Source: Candidatus Omnitrophota bacterium (GTDB lineage Bacteria; Omnitrophota; Gorgyraeia; Gygaellales; Profunditerraquicolaceae). Taken from it: DNA of 16,079 nucleotides. Shown one piece after another: positions 7,457 through 15,112 of the stretch. Positions within the stretch are counted from its first letter, which is position 1, and every line of letters starts with the position of its first letter. The stretch covers positions 1 through 16,079 of the forward strand of contig JAQTTI010000008.1 of the NCBI GenBank assembly GCA_028710845.1, given 5' to 3'. Made by a program: the position numbers and the translations under genes. The notes below the pieces were generated by a model. The model saw only the letters and a list, made by a program, of their open reading frames with translations. It searched no databases and had not been told where the DNA came from.

Positions 7457-8110
7457 ATGATTAAAGATAATATCGAAAGGGTAAAGGAGAGGATTAGGGC
7501 GTCTTGCTCAAAAACCGGCTCAAACCCTGAGCGGATTTCGATTGTTTGTGTTACTAAAGGCCAGCCAATCGAATCCATCTCTGAATTAGCCGGTTTAGGT
7601 TATAAAGATATCGGCGAAAACAAGGTTCAGGAAGCTCTTTTCAAATTTAACCAGATTTCCGGTTTAAAATGGCATATGATCGGACACCTTCAGACAAACA
7701 AGGTAAAAGAGGCGGTAAAGGTATTTGATTTGATCCATTCTGTTGATAGCCTGAATTTAGCCGAAGAAATCAATAAACAGGCACTTAAAGTAAATAAGGT
7801 CCAGGAGATTCTTATTGAAGTAAAGACTTCGCCGGAAGAAACTAAATTCGGAGTCTCACCAGTTGATCTTGAGGAAATTTCTACTGAAGCCGCAAAATTA
7901 GGTAATCTAAAAGTCAAGGGGCTGATGACCATCGCTCCCTTGGCCGAAAATATAGAGGAAACCCGGAAATATTTTGCTTTAACCAGGAAATTACGCGATA
8001 AAATAAATCCCGGGTGGCTCCTTTCAATGGGGATGTCGGATGATTTCGAGGTAGCAATCGAAGAAGGCGCCGATATTATAAGGATAGGAAGGGCGATATT
8101 TAATGGATAA
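7457..8110 (+). CDS. yggS: YggS/PLPBP-family pyridoxal phosphate homeostasis protein
   Basis: Cytoplasmic single-domain TIM-barrel protein that binds PLP without known catalysis and keeps vitamin B6 and amino acid pools balanced. It has 217 residues from the ATG at 7457. The PLP lysine is Lys34 in VCVTKGQP, followed by IGENKVQEA, the signature HMIGHLQTNKVK, and the C-terminal phosphate-binding region SMGMSDDFEVAIEEGAD then IRIGRAIF. A GTG at 7439 in the same frame would add 6 residues but lies inside the promoter, so the ATG is preferred. It overlaps proC by 8 bp, a pairing common in bacteria. In many bacteria its orthologue (ylmE) sits just after ftsA-ftsZ, so its place here, after ftsA alone, is informative. 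Confidence 0.94.
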   Translation: MIKDNIERVKERIRASCSKTGSNPERISIVCVTKGQPIESISELAGLGYKDIGENKVQEALFKFNQISGLKWHMIGHLQTNKVKEAVKVFDLIHSVDSLNLAEEINKQALKVNKVQEILIEVKTSPEETKFGVSPVDLEEISTEAAKLGNLKVKGLMTIAPLAENIEETRKYFALTRKLRDKINPGWLLSMGMSDDFEVAIEEGADIIRIGRAIFNG

Positions 8111-8936
8111 GACCAAGAGCGTGGGTATCATCGGTTACGGGAATATGGGGCAGGCTATTGCTGAGCGGATCAAGGATGAATATACCGTCAACGTTTTTGA
8201 CAAAGATAAAAATAAAATTTCTTCCTTAAATAACGCATCTACGGACATAGAAAGCTTAGTCAAAAAATCCGAAGTGATTATTCTGTCCATTAAGCCTCAG
8301 GATTTCGATGAGCTGCTGGCCGAAATCAAGCCCTTTGCGGAGAATAAATTTTTTATAACCATAGCTGCCGGTATTACTACAAAATTTATGAAAAGCCGGC
8401 TGGGAGATAATGCCAGGGTTGTCAGGGTCATGCCCAATATGCCGGCTCAAATTGGCCAGGGAGTCACGGTTATTTTTAAAGGCGAGGAATCTTTAAATAC
8501 AGGGGCAAACCCGGCTTGGCAGTTGGCATATGATATTTTCAGTAATTTAGGTTCTGTCCTGGCGGTGGATAAGGAAGATATGATTAATATGGCAACGGCA
8601 ATTTCAGGAAGCGGGCCGGCATTTTTCTGTCAATACATGAAAGAAAGAAAGAATGCTCCTGCAATGAGGGATGAGTTCATTAAGCTGCTGACTGAATCGG
8701 CCGTCGGCCTTGGTTTCGATAGGAAAGAAGCTGAATTTTTGTCCGAGAGAGCGGTCGATGGGATTATTTCGATGCTGGTAGAAAGAAATTTATCCTGTGC
8801 TGATGTAATAAAAATGGTTGCTTCTAAAGGCGGGACAACCCAGGCCGGCCTTGATGTATTAAACTCAGGGGGTACCCTGGAAGAAGCGGTAAAAAGCGCC
8901 TATAAACGCGCAGGCGAACTGGGGCAAAGGAGTTAA
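8103..8936 (+). CDS. proC: Pyrroline-5-carboxylate reductase
   Basis: Catalyses the NAD(P)H-dependent last step of proline synthesis. It has 277 residues. The Rossmann loop GIIGYGNMG is at 8-16, LSIKPQDFDE at 61-70, and VMPNMPAQIGQG at 109-120. The C-terminal dimerisation and substrate domain starts with AISGSGPAFF (166-175), and the signature ASKGGTTQAGL is at 240-250, with Lys where Pro is more usual (SPGGTT). The stretch after GPAFF (QYMKERKNAPAMRDEF) is more polar and slightly longer than the family's usual helix. The ATG overlaps the yggS end by 8 bp; yggS-proC pairs are widespread, linking PLP and amino acid balance. The gene looks intact. Confidence 0.95.
   Translation: MDKTKSVGIIGYGNMGQAIAERIKDEYTVNVFDKDKNKISSLNNASTDIESLVKKSEVIILSIKPQDFDELLAEIKPFAENKFFITIAAGITTKFMKSRLGDNARVVRVMPNMPAQIGQGVTVIFKGEESLNTGANPAWQLAYDIFSNLGSVLAVDKEDMINMATAISGSGPAFFCQYMKERKNAPAMRDEFIKLLTESAVGLGFDRKEAEFLSERAVDGIISMLVERNLSCADVIKMVASKGGTTQAGLDVLNSGGTLEEAVKSAYKRAGELGQRS
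8926..8932 (+). promoter_or_regulatory. Ribosome binding site of mtnP
   Basis: AAAGGAG inside the last codons of proC, 8 bp before the ATG at 8941; it supports that start. Confidence 0.7.
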
Positions 8937-8940
8937 AAAT

Positions 8941-9801
8941 ATGCCAAAGATAGGTATTATCGGCGGAAGCGGTCTTTATAATATCGAGGGATTAGAAGTT
9001 ATAAATAAGGTTTCGGTTAAGACCCCTTTCGGCAAACCTTCGGATAAATTTGTTATCGGCAAGCTTGAAGATAAAGAGATAGTTTTCCTGCCCAGGCATG
9101 GGGTCGGCCACCGGATTTCTCCGACCGAAATAAATTACCGGGCAAATATTTTCGCCATGAAAAAACTAGGCGTAGAGAGGCTTATCTCGGTCACTGCCTG
9201 CGGAAGCTTAAGAGAAGAAATGAAGCCGCTTGATTTTGTAGTGGTTGATCAGTTTGTCGACCGGACTAATTACGGAAGGGATATGACCTTCTTTAGCCGG
9301 GGAATTGTAAGCCATATAGTTTTTAGCCATCCGGTCTGCCCTCACCTTTCTGCGACAATTTATTCAGCCGGTAAGTTTTTGAATTTAAATATGCATAACC
9401 GGGGGACTTATATTAATATGGAGGGCCCGCAATTTTCCACTTTGGCTGAAAGCAAGCTTTACCGGAGTTGGGGTATGGATATAATCGGTATGACCAATAT
9501 AGCGGAGGCAAAGCTGAGCCGCGAGGCCGAAATATGTTACTCAACCTTGGCCTGTATTACCGATTATGACTGTTGGCACCCGGATCATGAATCCGTGACT
9601 TTGGAAATGGTCATAAGCAACCTTAGGAAAAACGTGGAAAATGCCAAGAAAATAATTTCCAAAGTAATCAAAGAAATAGATTCAAAACGCTCCTGTGGAT
9701 GTAAGGACGCTTTAAAATTTGCAATCGTTACCGATAAAAAGCTTATTCCTGCGAAAGTAAAAAAGGATCTGGATATCTTAATAGGCAGATATGTCGAATA
9801 A
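8941..9801 (+). CDS. mtnP: S-methyl-5'-thioadenosine phosphorylase
   Basis: Cleaves methylthioadenosine with phosphate to adenine and 5-methylthioribose-1-phosphate, clearing the by-product of polyamine synthesis and feeding methionine salvage. It has 286 residues of the PNP/MTAP fold. GGSGLY is at 8-13, PRHGVGHRISPTEINYRANI at 51-70, and TACGSL with a following DQFVDRT at 85-109. MEGPQFSTLAES is at 160-171, GMTNIAEAKLSREAE at 183-197, and TDYDCW at 207-212. The two Asp in TDYD match the adenine-recognising residues of human MTAP, which favours MTAP over a guanosine/inosine phosphorylase. A C-terminal CGC (252-254) resembles the CXC motif of archaeal MTAPII. The end overlaps ileS by 11 bp. 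A 6-oxopurine specificity cannot be excluded without assay. Confidence 0.92.
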   Translation: MPKIGIIGGSGLYNIEGLEVINKVSVKTPFGKPSDKFVIGKLEDKEIVFLPRHGVGHRISPTEINYRANIFAMKKLGVERLISVTACGSLREEMKPLDFVVVDQFVDRTNYGRDMTFFSRGIVSHIVFSHPVCPHLSATIYSAGKFLNLNMHNRGTYINMEGPQFSTLAESKLYRSWGMDIIGMTNIAEAKLSREAEICYSTLACITDYDCWHPDHESVTLEMVISNLRKNVENAKKIISKVIKEIDSKRSCGCKDALKFAIVTDKKLIPAKVKKDLDILIGRYVE

Positions 9802-12565
9802 TTCCGAATACAAAAATACCCTGAATTTACCAAAGACCGAATTTCCAATGAAGGCTGATCTGCCTAAGCGGGAGCCTTTAATGCTGGAAAATTGGGCCCA
9901 CTCCGGCCTTTACGGCTTAATCAAAAAAAAGCCGGCTAAAAAAGGCAGGTATGTCCTGCACGACGGCCCGCCTTATGCAAACGGGGACATACATATCGGC
10001 CATGCTTTGAACAAGACGCTAAAAGATATAGTAATTAAATACAAGACCATGCAGGGCTATGAATCGCCTTATGTCCCGGGATGGGACTGCCACGGTCTTC
10101 CGATAGAGCACCAGTTATTCAAAGAATTAAAAATAGCTAAACATCAGATCTCTCAGCTTGAGTTCAGGAAGAAGGCCCATGATTACGCGATGAAATATGT
10201 AGCCAATCAAAGAGACCAGTTTAAAAGATTGGGGGTCTTCGGAGATTGGGAAAATCCCTATTTAACTTTAAGCCACGAATATGAAGAGGCGATTATCAGT
10301 TCTTTTAACCACCTGTTCAATCAGGGGTTTATCCAGCGCGGCCTAAAGCCGGTTAATTGGTGTTTTAAATGCGAAACTGCCTTAGCTGAGGCAGAGGTTG
10401 AATATGAAAACCGCAGTTCGCCTTCGATATTTGTCAAATTCAAAATTGATGCCGGAAAAGATTTTTTAAAAGACAGCTACCTTGTAATTTGGACGACTAC
10501 ACCTTGGACATTAATTGCCAATGTTGCCGTAGCAGTGCATCCCGAATTCAGCTATTCTTATTTAAAGACAAACAAGGGTAACTTGATCATCGCCAATGTC
10601 CGTTTGTCCATATTAGAACAGATGGGTATTGAAAAATACGAGGTTTTAAAAGAGTTCAAAGGGAAAGAGTTGGAAAAAATTACCTATACCCACCCTTTTG
10701 GGCTGCGTTCGGGTAAAGTAGTTCTGGCGGACTATGTTTCTTCCGAGGAGGGCTCAGGGCTTGTCCATACTGCGCCCGGCCACGGAGCCGAAGATTTCCA
10801 GACCGGTTTAAAATACGGTTTAGATATCGTTATGCCGGTTGACCCCAGGGGAAAGTTTGATTCATCGGCGAAAGAATTCGCCGGGCAAAATGTATATGAT
10901 GCCAATAAAGCTATTATCGAAAAACTGATAAATACAGACGCGCTTCTTTTGGAACAAAAGATATCGCATTCCTATCCGCATTGCTGGCGCTGCAAAAACC
11001 CGATAATTTTCCGGGCCACCAAACAATGGTTTTTGATAATCGACCATAAAGATTTACGCCAGAATGTTTTAAAGGCCATAAAAGAAAAGGTGCGTTGGGT
11101 TCCCGAGGCCGGAAGAGAAAGGATCTCGGCAATGGTGGAACTTCGGCCTGATTGGTGCCTTTCCCGCCAGAGATACTGGGGTGTGCCTGTGCCGGCCCTG
11201 GTCTGTCAGGAATGTAAAGAAGAGTTTTTTGATAAAAATGTAATTGAAAAATTCGCTCAAATTACGATAAGCGAAGGTTCTGATTGCTGGTTTAGCCGTA
11301 ATATCGAAGATTTTATTCCTCAAGGATTGACCTGCCCCGCATGTAAAAAAGGAAAATCGTTTACCAGGGGGATGGATATCCTTGATGTCTGGTTTGATTC
11401 CGGGGTAAGCAGCCAGGCAGTCCTCAAAAAAAGAAAAGAACTAGGCGGAGTCCCTGCCCAATTATATTTGGAAGGCAGCGACCAGCACCGGGGATGGTTT
11501 CAGTCATCGATCATTCCCGGGATCGCAATTGACGCTAAACCGCCTTTTGAAAATGTGCTTACCCACGGTTTTGTCGTCGACGGTGAAGGAAGGAAGATGT
11601 CTAAATCCCAGGGCAATGTAATCAGCCCTTTTGAGATCATCAAGGATTATGGGGCCGATATCTTAAGGATGTGGGTAGCCTCAAGCGATTATAACGAGGA
11701 TATCCGTATTTCAAAAGAGATTCTAACCCGCCTTTCCGAGTCTTACCGTAAAATACGCAATACGGCTAAATTTATCTTGAGCAACCTTTATGATTTCAAC
11801 CCGCAGACCGATAAAGTAGGTTATGCCGACCTGAAAATAATAGATAAGTGGATACTCCAGGAAACAAAATCAGTATTATCCGAGGCTAAAACTGCTTATG
11901 ATTCTTTTGAGTTCCATAAGGCGTATAAAGCTATCTACGATCTTTGCAATGAACAGCTTTCGATGTATTACCTGGATATGGTCAAAGGCCGTTTATATAC
12001 TTTTGGGGCAAAAACTTTACCAAGGCGTTCCGTTCAGACGGCTATTTTTGAAGTATTGGATATGCTGGTCCGCGCAATCGCCCCAATTCTAGTTTTTACT
12101 GCAGATGAAATCTGGCAACATCTGCCTAAAGACAAAAACTTAAGATCAATTCCGAGCGTGCATCTTTTAGAATGGCCGGAAGCTAACTTTATACCCGAGG
12201 ACAATGTTCGTTTACGTCTTGGCGAGGTAATTTTGCAGATACCTTTGGCAGCCAAGGCGCTGGAAGAGTTGCGCGGCAAAGGCCAAATCGGCAGTTCTTT
12301 TGATGCCAGAATAAAACTATTGACAAAAGTTGAGGAACGTTATACATTCTTATCCAGCCTTTCCGATGATCTCTGTGAAATTTTTAAGGTTTCACAGGTA
12401 GAGATAGTAAAAGAAGATAATCTTGTTGAGGAAATAAAAATAGAAGCTGCTAAAGCTGAAGGCGCCAAATGCGCGCGCTGCTGGAATTACACGCTTGATA
12501 TAGGACTAGATCCGCAACATCCTTTGATTTGCGGCAATTGCCGGACAGCCATAAGGGGGCAGTAA
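9791..12565 (+). CDS. ileS: Isoleucyl-tRNA synthetase
   Basis: Class I aminoacyl-tRNA synthetase that charges tRNA-Ile and edits mischarged Val. It has 924 residues, the usual bacterial length. The HIGH motif is at 68-71 within PPYANGDIHIGHALNK, PGWDCHGLPIE at 96-106, and KMSKS at 602-606. The CP1 editing domain shows WTTTPWTLIAN and the conserved APGHGAEDF. LSRQRYWGVPVPAL precedes an internal Cys-rich insertion (CQEC...CPAC). A C-terminal zinc finger uses Cys894, Cys897, Cys914 and Cys917, the layout of the bacterial (IleS1) type rather than the eukaryote-like mupirocin-resistant type. The start lies in the mtnP end (11 bp overlap), and the N-terminus (TLNLPKTEFPM) aligns with the family. 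A TraR/DksA gene begins 2 bp after the stop. Confidence 0.97.
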   Translation: MSNNSEYKNTLNLPKTEFPMKADLPKREPLMLENWAHSGLYGLIKKKPAKKGRYVLHDGPPYANGDIHIGHALNKTLKDIVIKYKTMQGYESPYVPGWDCHGLPIEHQLFKELKIAKHQISQLEFRKKAHDYAMKYVANQRDQFKRLGVFGDWENPYLTLSHEYEEAIISSFNHLFNQGFIQRGLKPVNWCFKCETALAEAEVEYENRSSPSIFVKFKIDAGKDFLKDSYLVIWTTTPWTLIANVAVAVHPEFSYSYLKTNKGNLIIANVRLSILEQMGIEKYEVLKEFKGKELEKITYTHPFGLRSGKVVLADYVSSEEGSGLVHTAPGHGAEDFQTGLKYGLDIVMPVDPRGKFDSSAKEFAGQNVYDANKAIIEKLINTDALLLEQKISHSYPHCWRCKNPIIFRATKQWFLIIDHKDLRQNVLKAIKEKVRWVPEAGRERISAMVELRPDWCLSRQRYWGVPVPALVCQECKEEFFDKNVIEKFAQITISEGSDCWFSRNIEDFIPQGLTCPACKKGKSFTRGMDILDVWFDSGVSSQAVLKKRKELGGVPAQLYLEGSDQHRGWFQSSIIPGIAIDAKPPFENVLTHGFVVDGEGRKMSKSQGNVISPFEIIKDYGADILRMWVASSDYNEDIRISKEILTRLSESYRKIRNTAKFILSNLYDFNPQTDKVGYADLKIIDKWILQETKSVLSEAKTAYDSFEFHKAYKAIYDLCNEQLSMYYLDMVKGRLYTFGAKTLPRRSVQTAIFEVLDMLVRAIAPILVFTADEIWQHLPKDKNLRSIPSVHLLEWPEANFIPEDNVRLRLGEVILQIPLAAKALEELRGKGQIGSSFDARIKLLTKVEERYTFLSSLSDDLCEIFKVSQVEIVKEDNLVEEIKIEAAKAEGAKCARCWNYTLDIGLDPQHPLICGNCRTAIRGQ
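12553..12558 (+). promoter_or_regulatory. Ribosome binding site deciding a GTG start
   Basis: AAGGGG(G) inside the last ileS codons, 9 bp before GTG at 12568. It supports that GTG over a TTG at 12529 deeper in ileS. Confidence 0.6.
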
Positions 12566-12567
12566 AA

Positions 12568-12951
12568 GTGAAGAAGAAATATACCAAAAAAGAGTTAAAG
12601 GAATTTAGAAAGATAGTGCAAAAAAGGAAGGAAGAGATATTAGACGACCTTAAGCATATAGCCGACGATACATTAAGAAAATCCCAGAAAGAGGCTTCGG
12701 GGGATATTTCAGGCTATACTTACCATATGGCAGATGTTGCTACCGATAACTACGACCGCGAGTTTTCCTTGGGGTTAGCTTCGGATGAGAGAAAATCACT
12801 CTATGAGTTGGATGATGCAATAAAAAGGATAGAGGAAGGCACTTTTGGCATCTGCGATGACTGCAAAAACACCATCACGAAAATAAGGTTGAAAGCAGTG
12901 CCTTCGGCGCGCCTTTGCATTAAGTGCCAGCAGAAGAGGGAAAAAAGATAA
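12568..12951 (+). CDS. TraR/DksA-family C4 zinc-finger protein
   Basis: Small protein of the DksA/TraR family, whose members bind the secondary channel of RNA polymerase and tune transcription, often with ppGpp. It has 127 residues from GTG at 12568. A basic helical N-terminus (about 6-40) forms one arm of the coiled coil. The tip segment HMADVATDNYDREFSLGL (53-70) holds Asp56 and Asp60 near the place of the DksA tip acidic residues. The second arm is at about 71-91, then the zinc finger with Cys96, Cys99, Cys117 and Cys120 (CDDC and CIKC). It is shorter than E. coli DksA (151) at the N-terminus. Placement between ileS and lspA is a recurrent bacterial arrangement. Whether it is a true DksA or a structural relative cannot be told from sequence, so no symbol is given. 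Confidence 0.9.
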   Translation: MKKKYTKKELKEFRKIVQKRKEEILDDLKHIADDTLRKSQKEASGDISGYTYHMADVATDNYDREFSLGLASDERKSLYELDDAIKRIEEGTFGICDDCKNTITKIRLKAVPSARLCIKCQQKREKR

Positions 12952-12969
12952 TAGCTCTAACCTAATGGG

Positions 12970-13413
12970 ATGATTTTTATCATCGTAACAAGCATCGTCG
13001 TTTTAGACCAAACGACAAAGTTCTTAGCTACAAAACTCCTTCATTTAAATACCCCTGTTGCAATCATCAAGGATTTCTTTTATTTTACACTTGTCCACAA
13101 CCGGGGAGCCGCTTTTGGAAATTTCCAGAATCAGCTGTTCTTTCTTATCTTGATTACGATTTTTGCAATTGTGCTCATTTTTTATAATTTAAGGGATAAG
13201 AAAAATTCGCTGATTTTTAAACTTGCCTTAAGCCTTATTTTAGGCGGGGCGATCGGAAATTTAATCGACCGCCTGCGTTTCGGTTTTGTGATTGATTTTC
13301 TGGATTTTAAGGTCTGGCCTGTTTTTAACCTGGCAGATTCTGCCATAACCATCGCCGCGATTTTGCTGGCCTGGGAAATACTATTCAAAAAAGATGTATC
13401 CCGAGATCTGTAA
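12970..13413 (+). CDS. lspA: Lipoprotein signal peptidase (signal peptidase II)
   Basis: Inner-membrane aspartyl protease that cuts the signal peptide from prolipoproteins after Lgt has modified the Cys. It has 147 residues with four predicted membrane segments (about 1-12, 52-69, 80-97, 119-138). DQTTKFLA is at 13-20, VHNRGAAFG at 42-50, GNLIDRLRFGFVIDF at 96-110, and FNLADSAI at 119-126. The two catalytic Asp are the one in VIDF and the one in FNLADS. The ATG at 12970 is the only sensible start because an in-frame stop (12958-12960) lies just upstream. The N-terminus is short for the family and the ribosome binding site is weak. The gene follows the TraR/DksA gene by 18 bp and overlaps lgt by 20 bp. 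Confidence 0.94.
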   Translation: MIFIIVTSIVVLDQTTKFLATKLLHLNTPVAIIKDFFYFTLVHNRGAAFGNFQNQLFFLILITIFAIVLIFYNLRDKKNSLIFKLALSLILGGAIGNLIDRLRFGFVIDFLDFKVWPVFNLADSAITIAAILLAWEILFKKDVSRDL

Positions 13414-14128
13414 AATAGGATCATTTACTATTTATTCATACGGCCTGATGTTGGTTTTGGGTTTTTTCTTATGCGTCTATCTTTCTCTATTTCAGGCGAA
13501 AAAAGAACAGTTTGACCCCGACCAGATTTTTAACCTTTTATTTTATATTTTTATCTCCGGGATTATCGGAAGCCGCCTGTTTTATGTAATTTATAACGCT
13601 TCTTTTTATCTGCGCAATCCGCTGGAAATTGTTATGCTCCAGCGAGGTGGAATGGCCTGGTTCGGAGGGTTGACATTAGGGAGTATAACGGCGGTAATAT
13701 TCATCAGAAAAAACAAACTGAATCTGCTTAAAACCCTTGATTTAATAGTTCCTTTTATCGTATTAGGCCAGGCTCTCGGAAGGATCGGTTGTTTTTTAAA
13801 CGGCTGCTGTTTCGGCAGGCACTCAGATTTCGGGATATTTTTTCCTGTTCATGAAGATATCCTGATACCTACCCAGCTTTACTCGTCGCTGCTCTTACTT
13901 TTAATTTTTGTTGTTTTAAGGTTTTTGCAGGATAAAAAGCATCTGCCGGGTCAGATCCTGGCCAGCTACCTGTTTCTTTATTCAATAAAAAGGTTTTTTA
14001 TCGAATTTTTCCGCGCCGACAGCCCGAAAGCTTATTTAGGGCTTACTATTTTCCAATTGTTGTGCCTGGCAGTGTTTGTTTCTTCCCTCGTGATATTTGC
14101 TAAAATTTTCCATAATCAGAAAAAATAA
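13394..14128 (+). CDS. lgt: Prolipoprotein diacylglyceryl transferase, GCFLNGCC variant
   Basis: Inner-membrane enzyme that transfers diacylglycerol from phosphatidylglycerol to the lipobox Cys, the step before LspA. It has 244 residues and several hydrophobic segments. Visible motifs are YSYGLMLVLG (14-23), RGGMAWFGGLTLG (84-96), GQALGRIGCFLNGCCFG (125-141), PTQLYSS (159-165) and SIKRFFIEFFR (197-207). The signature differs from E. coli GRIGNFINGELWG: Cys133 replaces the essential Asn146 and Cys138 replaces Glu151. Phe90 stands where E. coli has His103. A Cys-rich form of this signature occurs in other bacterial Lgt-like proteins as far as I recall, so this is probably a subfamily and not a broken gene. 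lspA next door (20-bp overlap) supports the role. The stop and the next ATG share one base. Confidence 0.88.
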   Translation: MYPEICKIGSFTIYSYGLMLVLGFFLCVYLSLFQAKKEQFDPDQIFNLLFYIFISGIIGSRLFYVIYNASFYLRNPLEIVMLQRGGMAWFGGLTLGSITAVIFIRKNKLNLLKTLDLIVPFIVLGQALGRIGCFLNGCCFGRHSDFGIFFPVHEDILIPTQLYSSLLLLLIFVVLRFLQDKKHLPGQILASYLFLYSIKRFFIEFFRADSPKAYLGLTIFQLLCLAVFVSSLVIFAKIFHNQKK

Positions 14129-15042
14129 TGGATGAATTATTGATACAGGTAACCGCCGAACAGGCAAAAATGCGCCTGGATATGCTTTTATCCGAATATG
14201 CGGGAGAAAATTCTCTCGGATTTTCGCGGACGATCCTGCAGAAATTAATCAAAGAGGGCAAGGTTTTTGTAAATTCTAAAATCCAGGATAAGCCCCATCA
14301 TAAGGTGGCCTTTGGCGATAATATCCAGGTTATTATCCCCAAAAAAGAAAAAACCGGGATCCTGCCTGAAGAAATACCTTTAGATGTTGTTTACGAAGAC
14401 CAGGATTTATTGGTTATCAATAAGCCGACTAATTTGGTGGTTCATCCTGCACCCGGGAACCCAGGGCATACTTTAGTCAACGCTTTGCTCGGCCGGGCAG
14501 TCGAATTGAGCGATGTTAATAAAAACCGACCGGGGATAGTCCATCGCCTGGATAAAGAAACCAGCGGCCTTTTGGTTATAGCCAAAAATAATTCCAGCCA
14601 TTTAAATTTAGCCAGGCAATTTGCCCAGCATACTATCGAGAAGACCTATGTCGCCATTGTTTGCGGTAAAGTCGAATTCGACGAGGATGTGATCGAGGCG
14701 CCGATAGGCCGTGATCCTCTTAAACGTAAGAACATGGCTATCAGTTATGTCGGCAACACCAAGTACGCAAAAACATATTACCGCACTTTAAAACGGGGGA
14801 ATAATTTCAGCTTTTTAGAATTAAAGCCCCATACCGGCAGGACCCACCAGCTTAGGGTGCATCTGGCTTATCTGGGCCATCCTATTCTCGGCGACACTAA
14901 ATACGGAAAGAACAAAAATTTCCCCCGTCTGGCCTTACATGCAAAAGAGATTAGTTTTATCCATCCGGCTACAAAACAACCAATGCGCTTTACCAGTAAA
15001 ATCCCTCAGGAATTCCAGGAGTTCATAAAAAATAATCTATAA
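14128..15042 (+). CDS. rluD: RluA/RluD-family 23S rRNA pseudouridine synthase
   Basis: Converts uridines to pseudouridine in large-subunit rRNA (or tRNA, for some RluA relatives). It has 304 residues: an N-terminal S4 RNA-binding domain (about 14-65, MRLDMLLSEY...LIKEGKVFVNS), then the catalytic domain from about 84. The family motif HRLDKETSGLLVIAK is at 139-153 with catalytic Asp142, and the C-terminal signature PHTGRTHQLRVHLA follows. The S4 domain plus catalytic domain layout fits RluD or RluC; the exact uridine target cannot be read from sequence. The TAATG overlap with lgt suggests coupled translation. The stop at 15040-15042 is followed by a 70-bp gap with a new promoter and no visible terminator hairpin. 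Confidence 0.9.
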   Translation: MDELLIQVTAEQAKMRLDMLLSEYAGENSLGFSRTILQKLIKEGKVFVNSKIQDKPHHKVAFGDNIQVIIPKKEKTGILPEEIPLDVVYEDQDLLVINKPTNLVVHPAPGNPGHTLVNALLGRAVELSDVNKNRPGIVHRLDKETSGLLVIAKNNSSHLNLARQFAQHTIEKTYVAIVCGKVEFDEDVIEAPIGRDPLKRKNMAISYVGNTKYAKTYYRTLKRGNNFSFLELKPHTGRTHQLRVHLAYLGHPILGDTKYGKNKNFPRLALHAKEISFIHPATKQPMRFTSKIPQEFQEFIKNNL

Positions 15043-15052
15043 AATAATTCCC

Positions 15053-15080
15053 TTGATTTTTACCTAACCAATGTTATAGT
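15053..15080 (+). promoter_or_regulatory. Extended -10 sigma70-type promoter
   Basis: TTGATT (15053-15058) and TATAGT (15075-15080) are 16 bp apart, with TGT directly before the -10 (an extended -10). The predicted start near 15087 leaves a leader of about 26 nt. It lies in the only gap of the second half and would drive the coiled-coil gene and aroA. Confidence 0.65.
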
Positions 15081-15102
15081 AATGGGTAAGAAATTAAATA
15101 AT

Positions 15103-15108
15103 AGGAGG
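15103..15108 (+). promoter_or_regulatory. Strong ribosome binding site
   Basis: AGGAGG, the consensus Shine-Dalgarno, 4 bp before the ATG at 15113. It is the strongest in the window and suggests good expression of the coiled-coil protein. Confidence 0.8.
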
Positions 15109-15112
15109 ATAG

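Noticed and set aside
12320..12346. Possible internal promoter TTGACA...TATACA inside ileS
   Set aside because: The spacer is only 15 bp and the codons fit ileS well. It could contribute weakly to the TraR/DksA, lspA and lgt genes but I cannot support it.
12529..12567. TTG-started extension of the TraR/DksA gene into ileS
   Set aside because: It would overlap the ileS zinc-finger codons, and GTG at 12568 has a ribosome binding site at suitable spacing.
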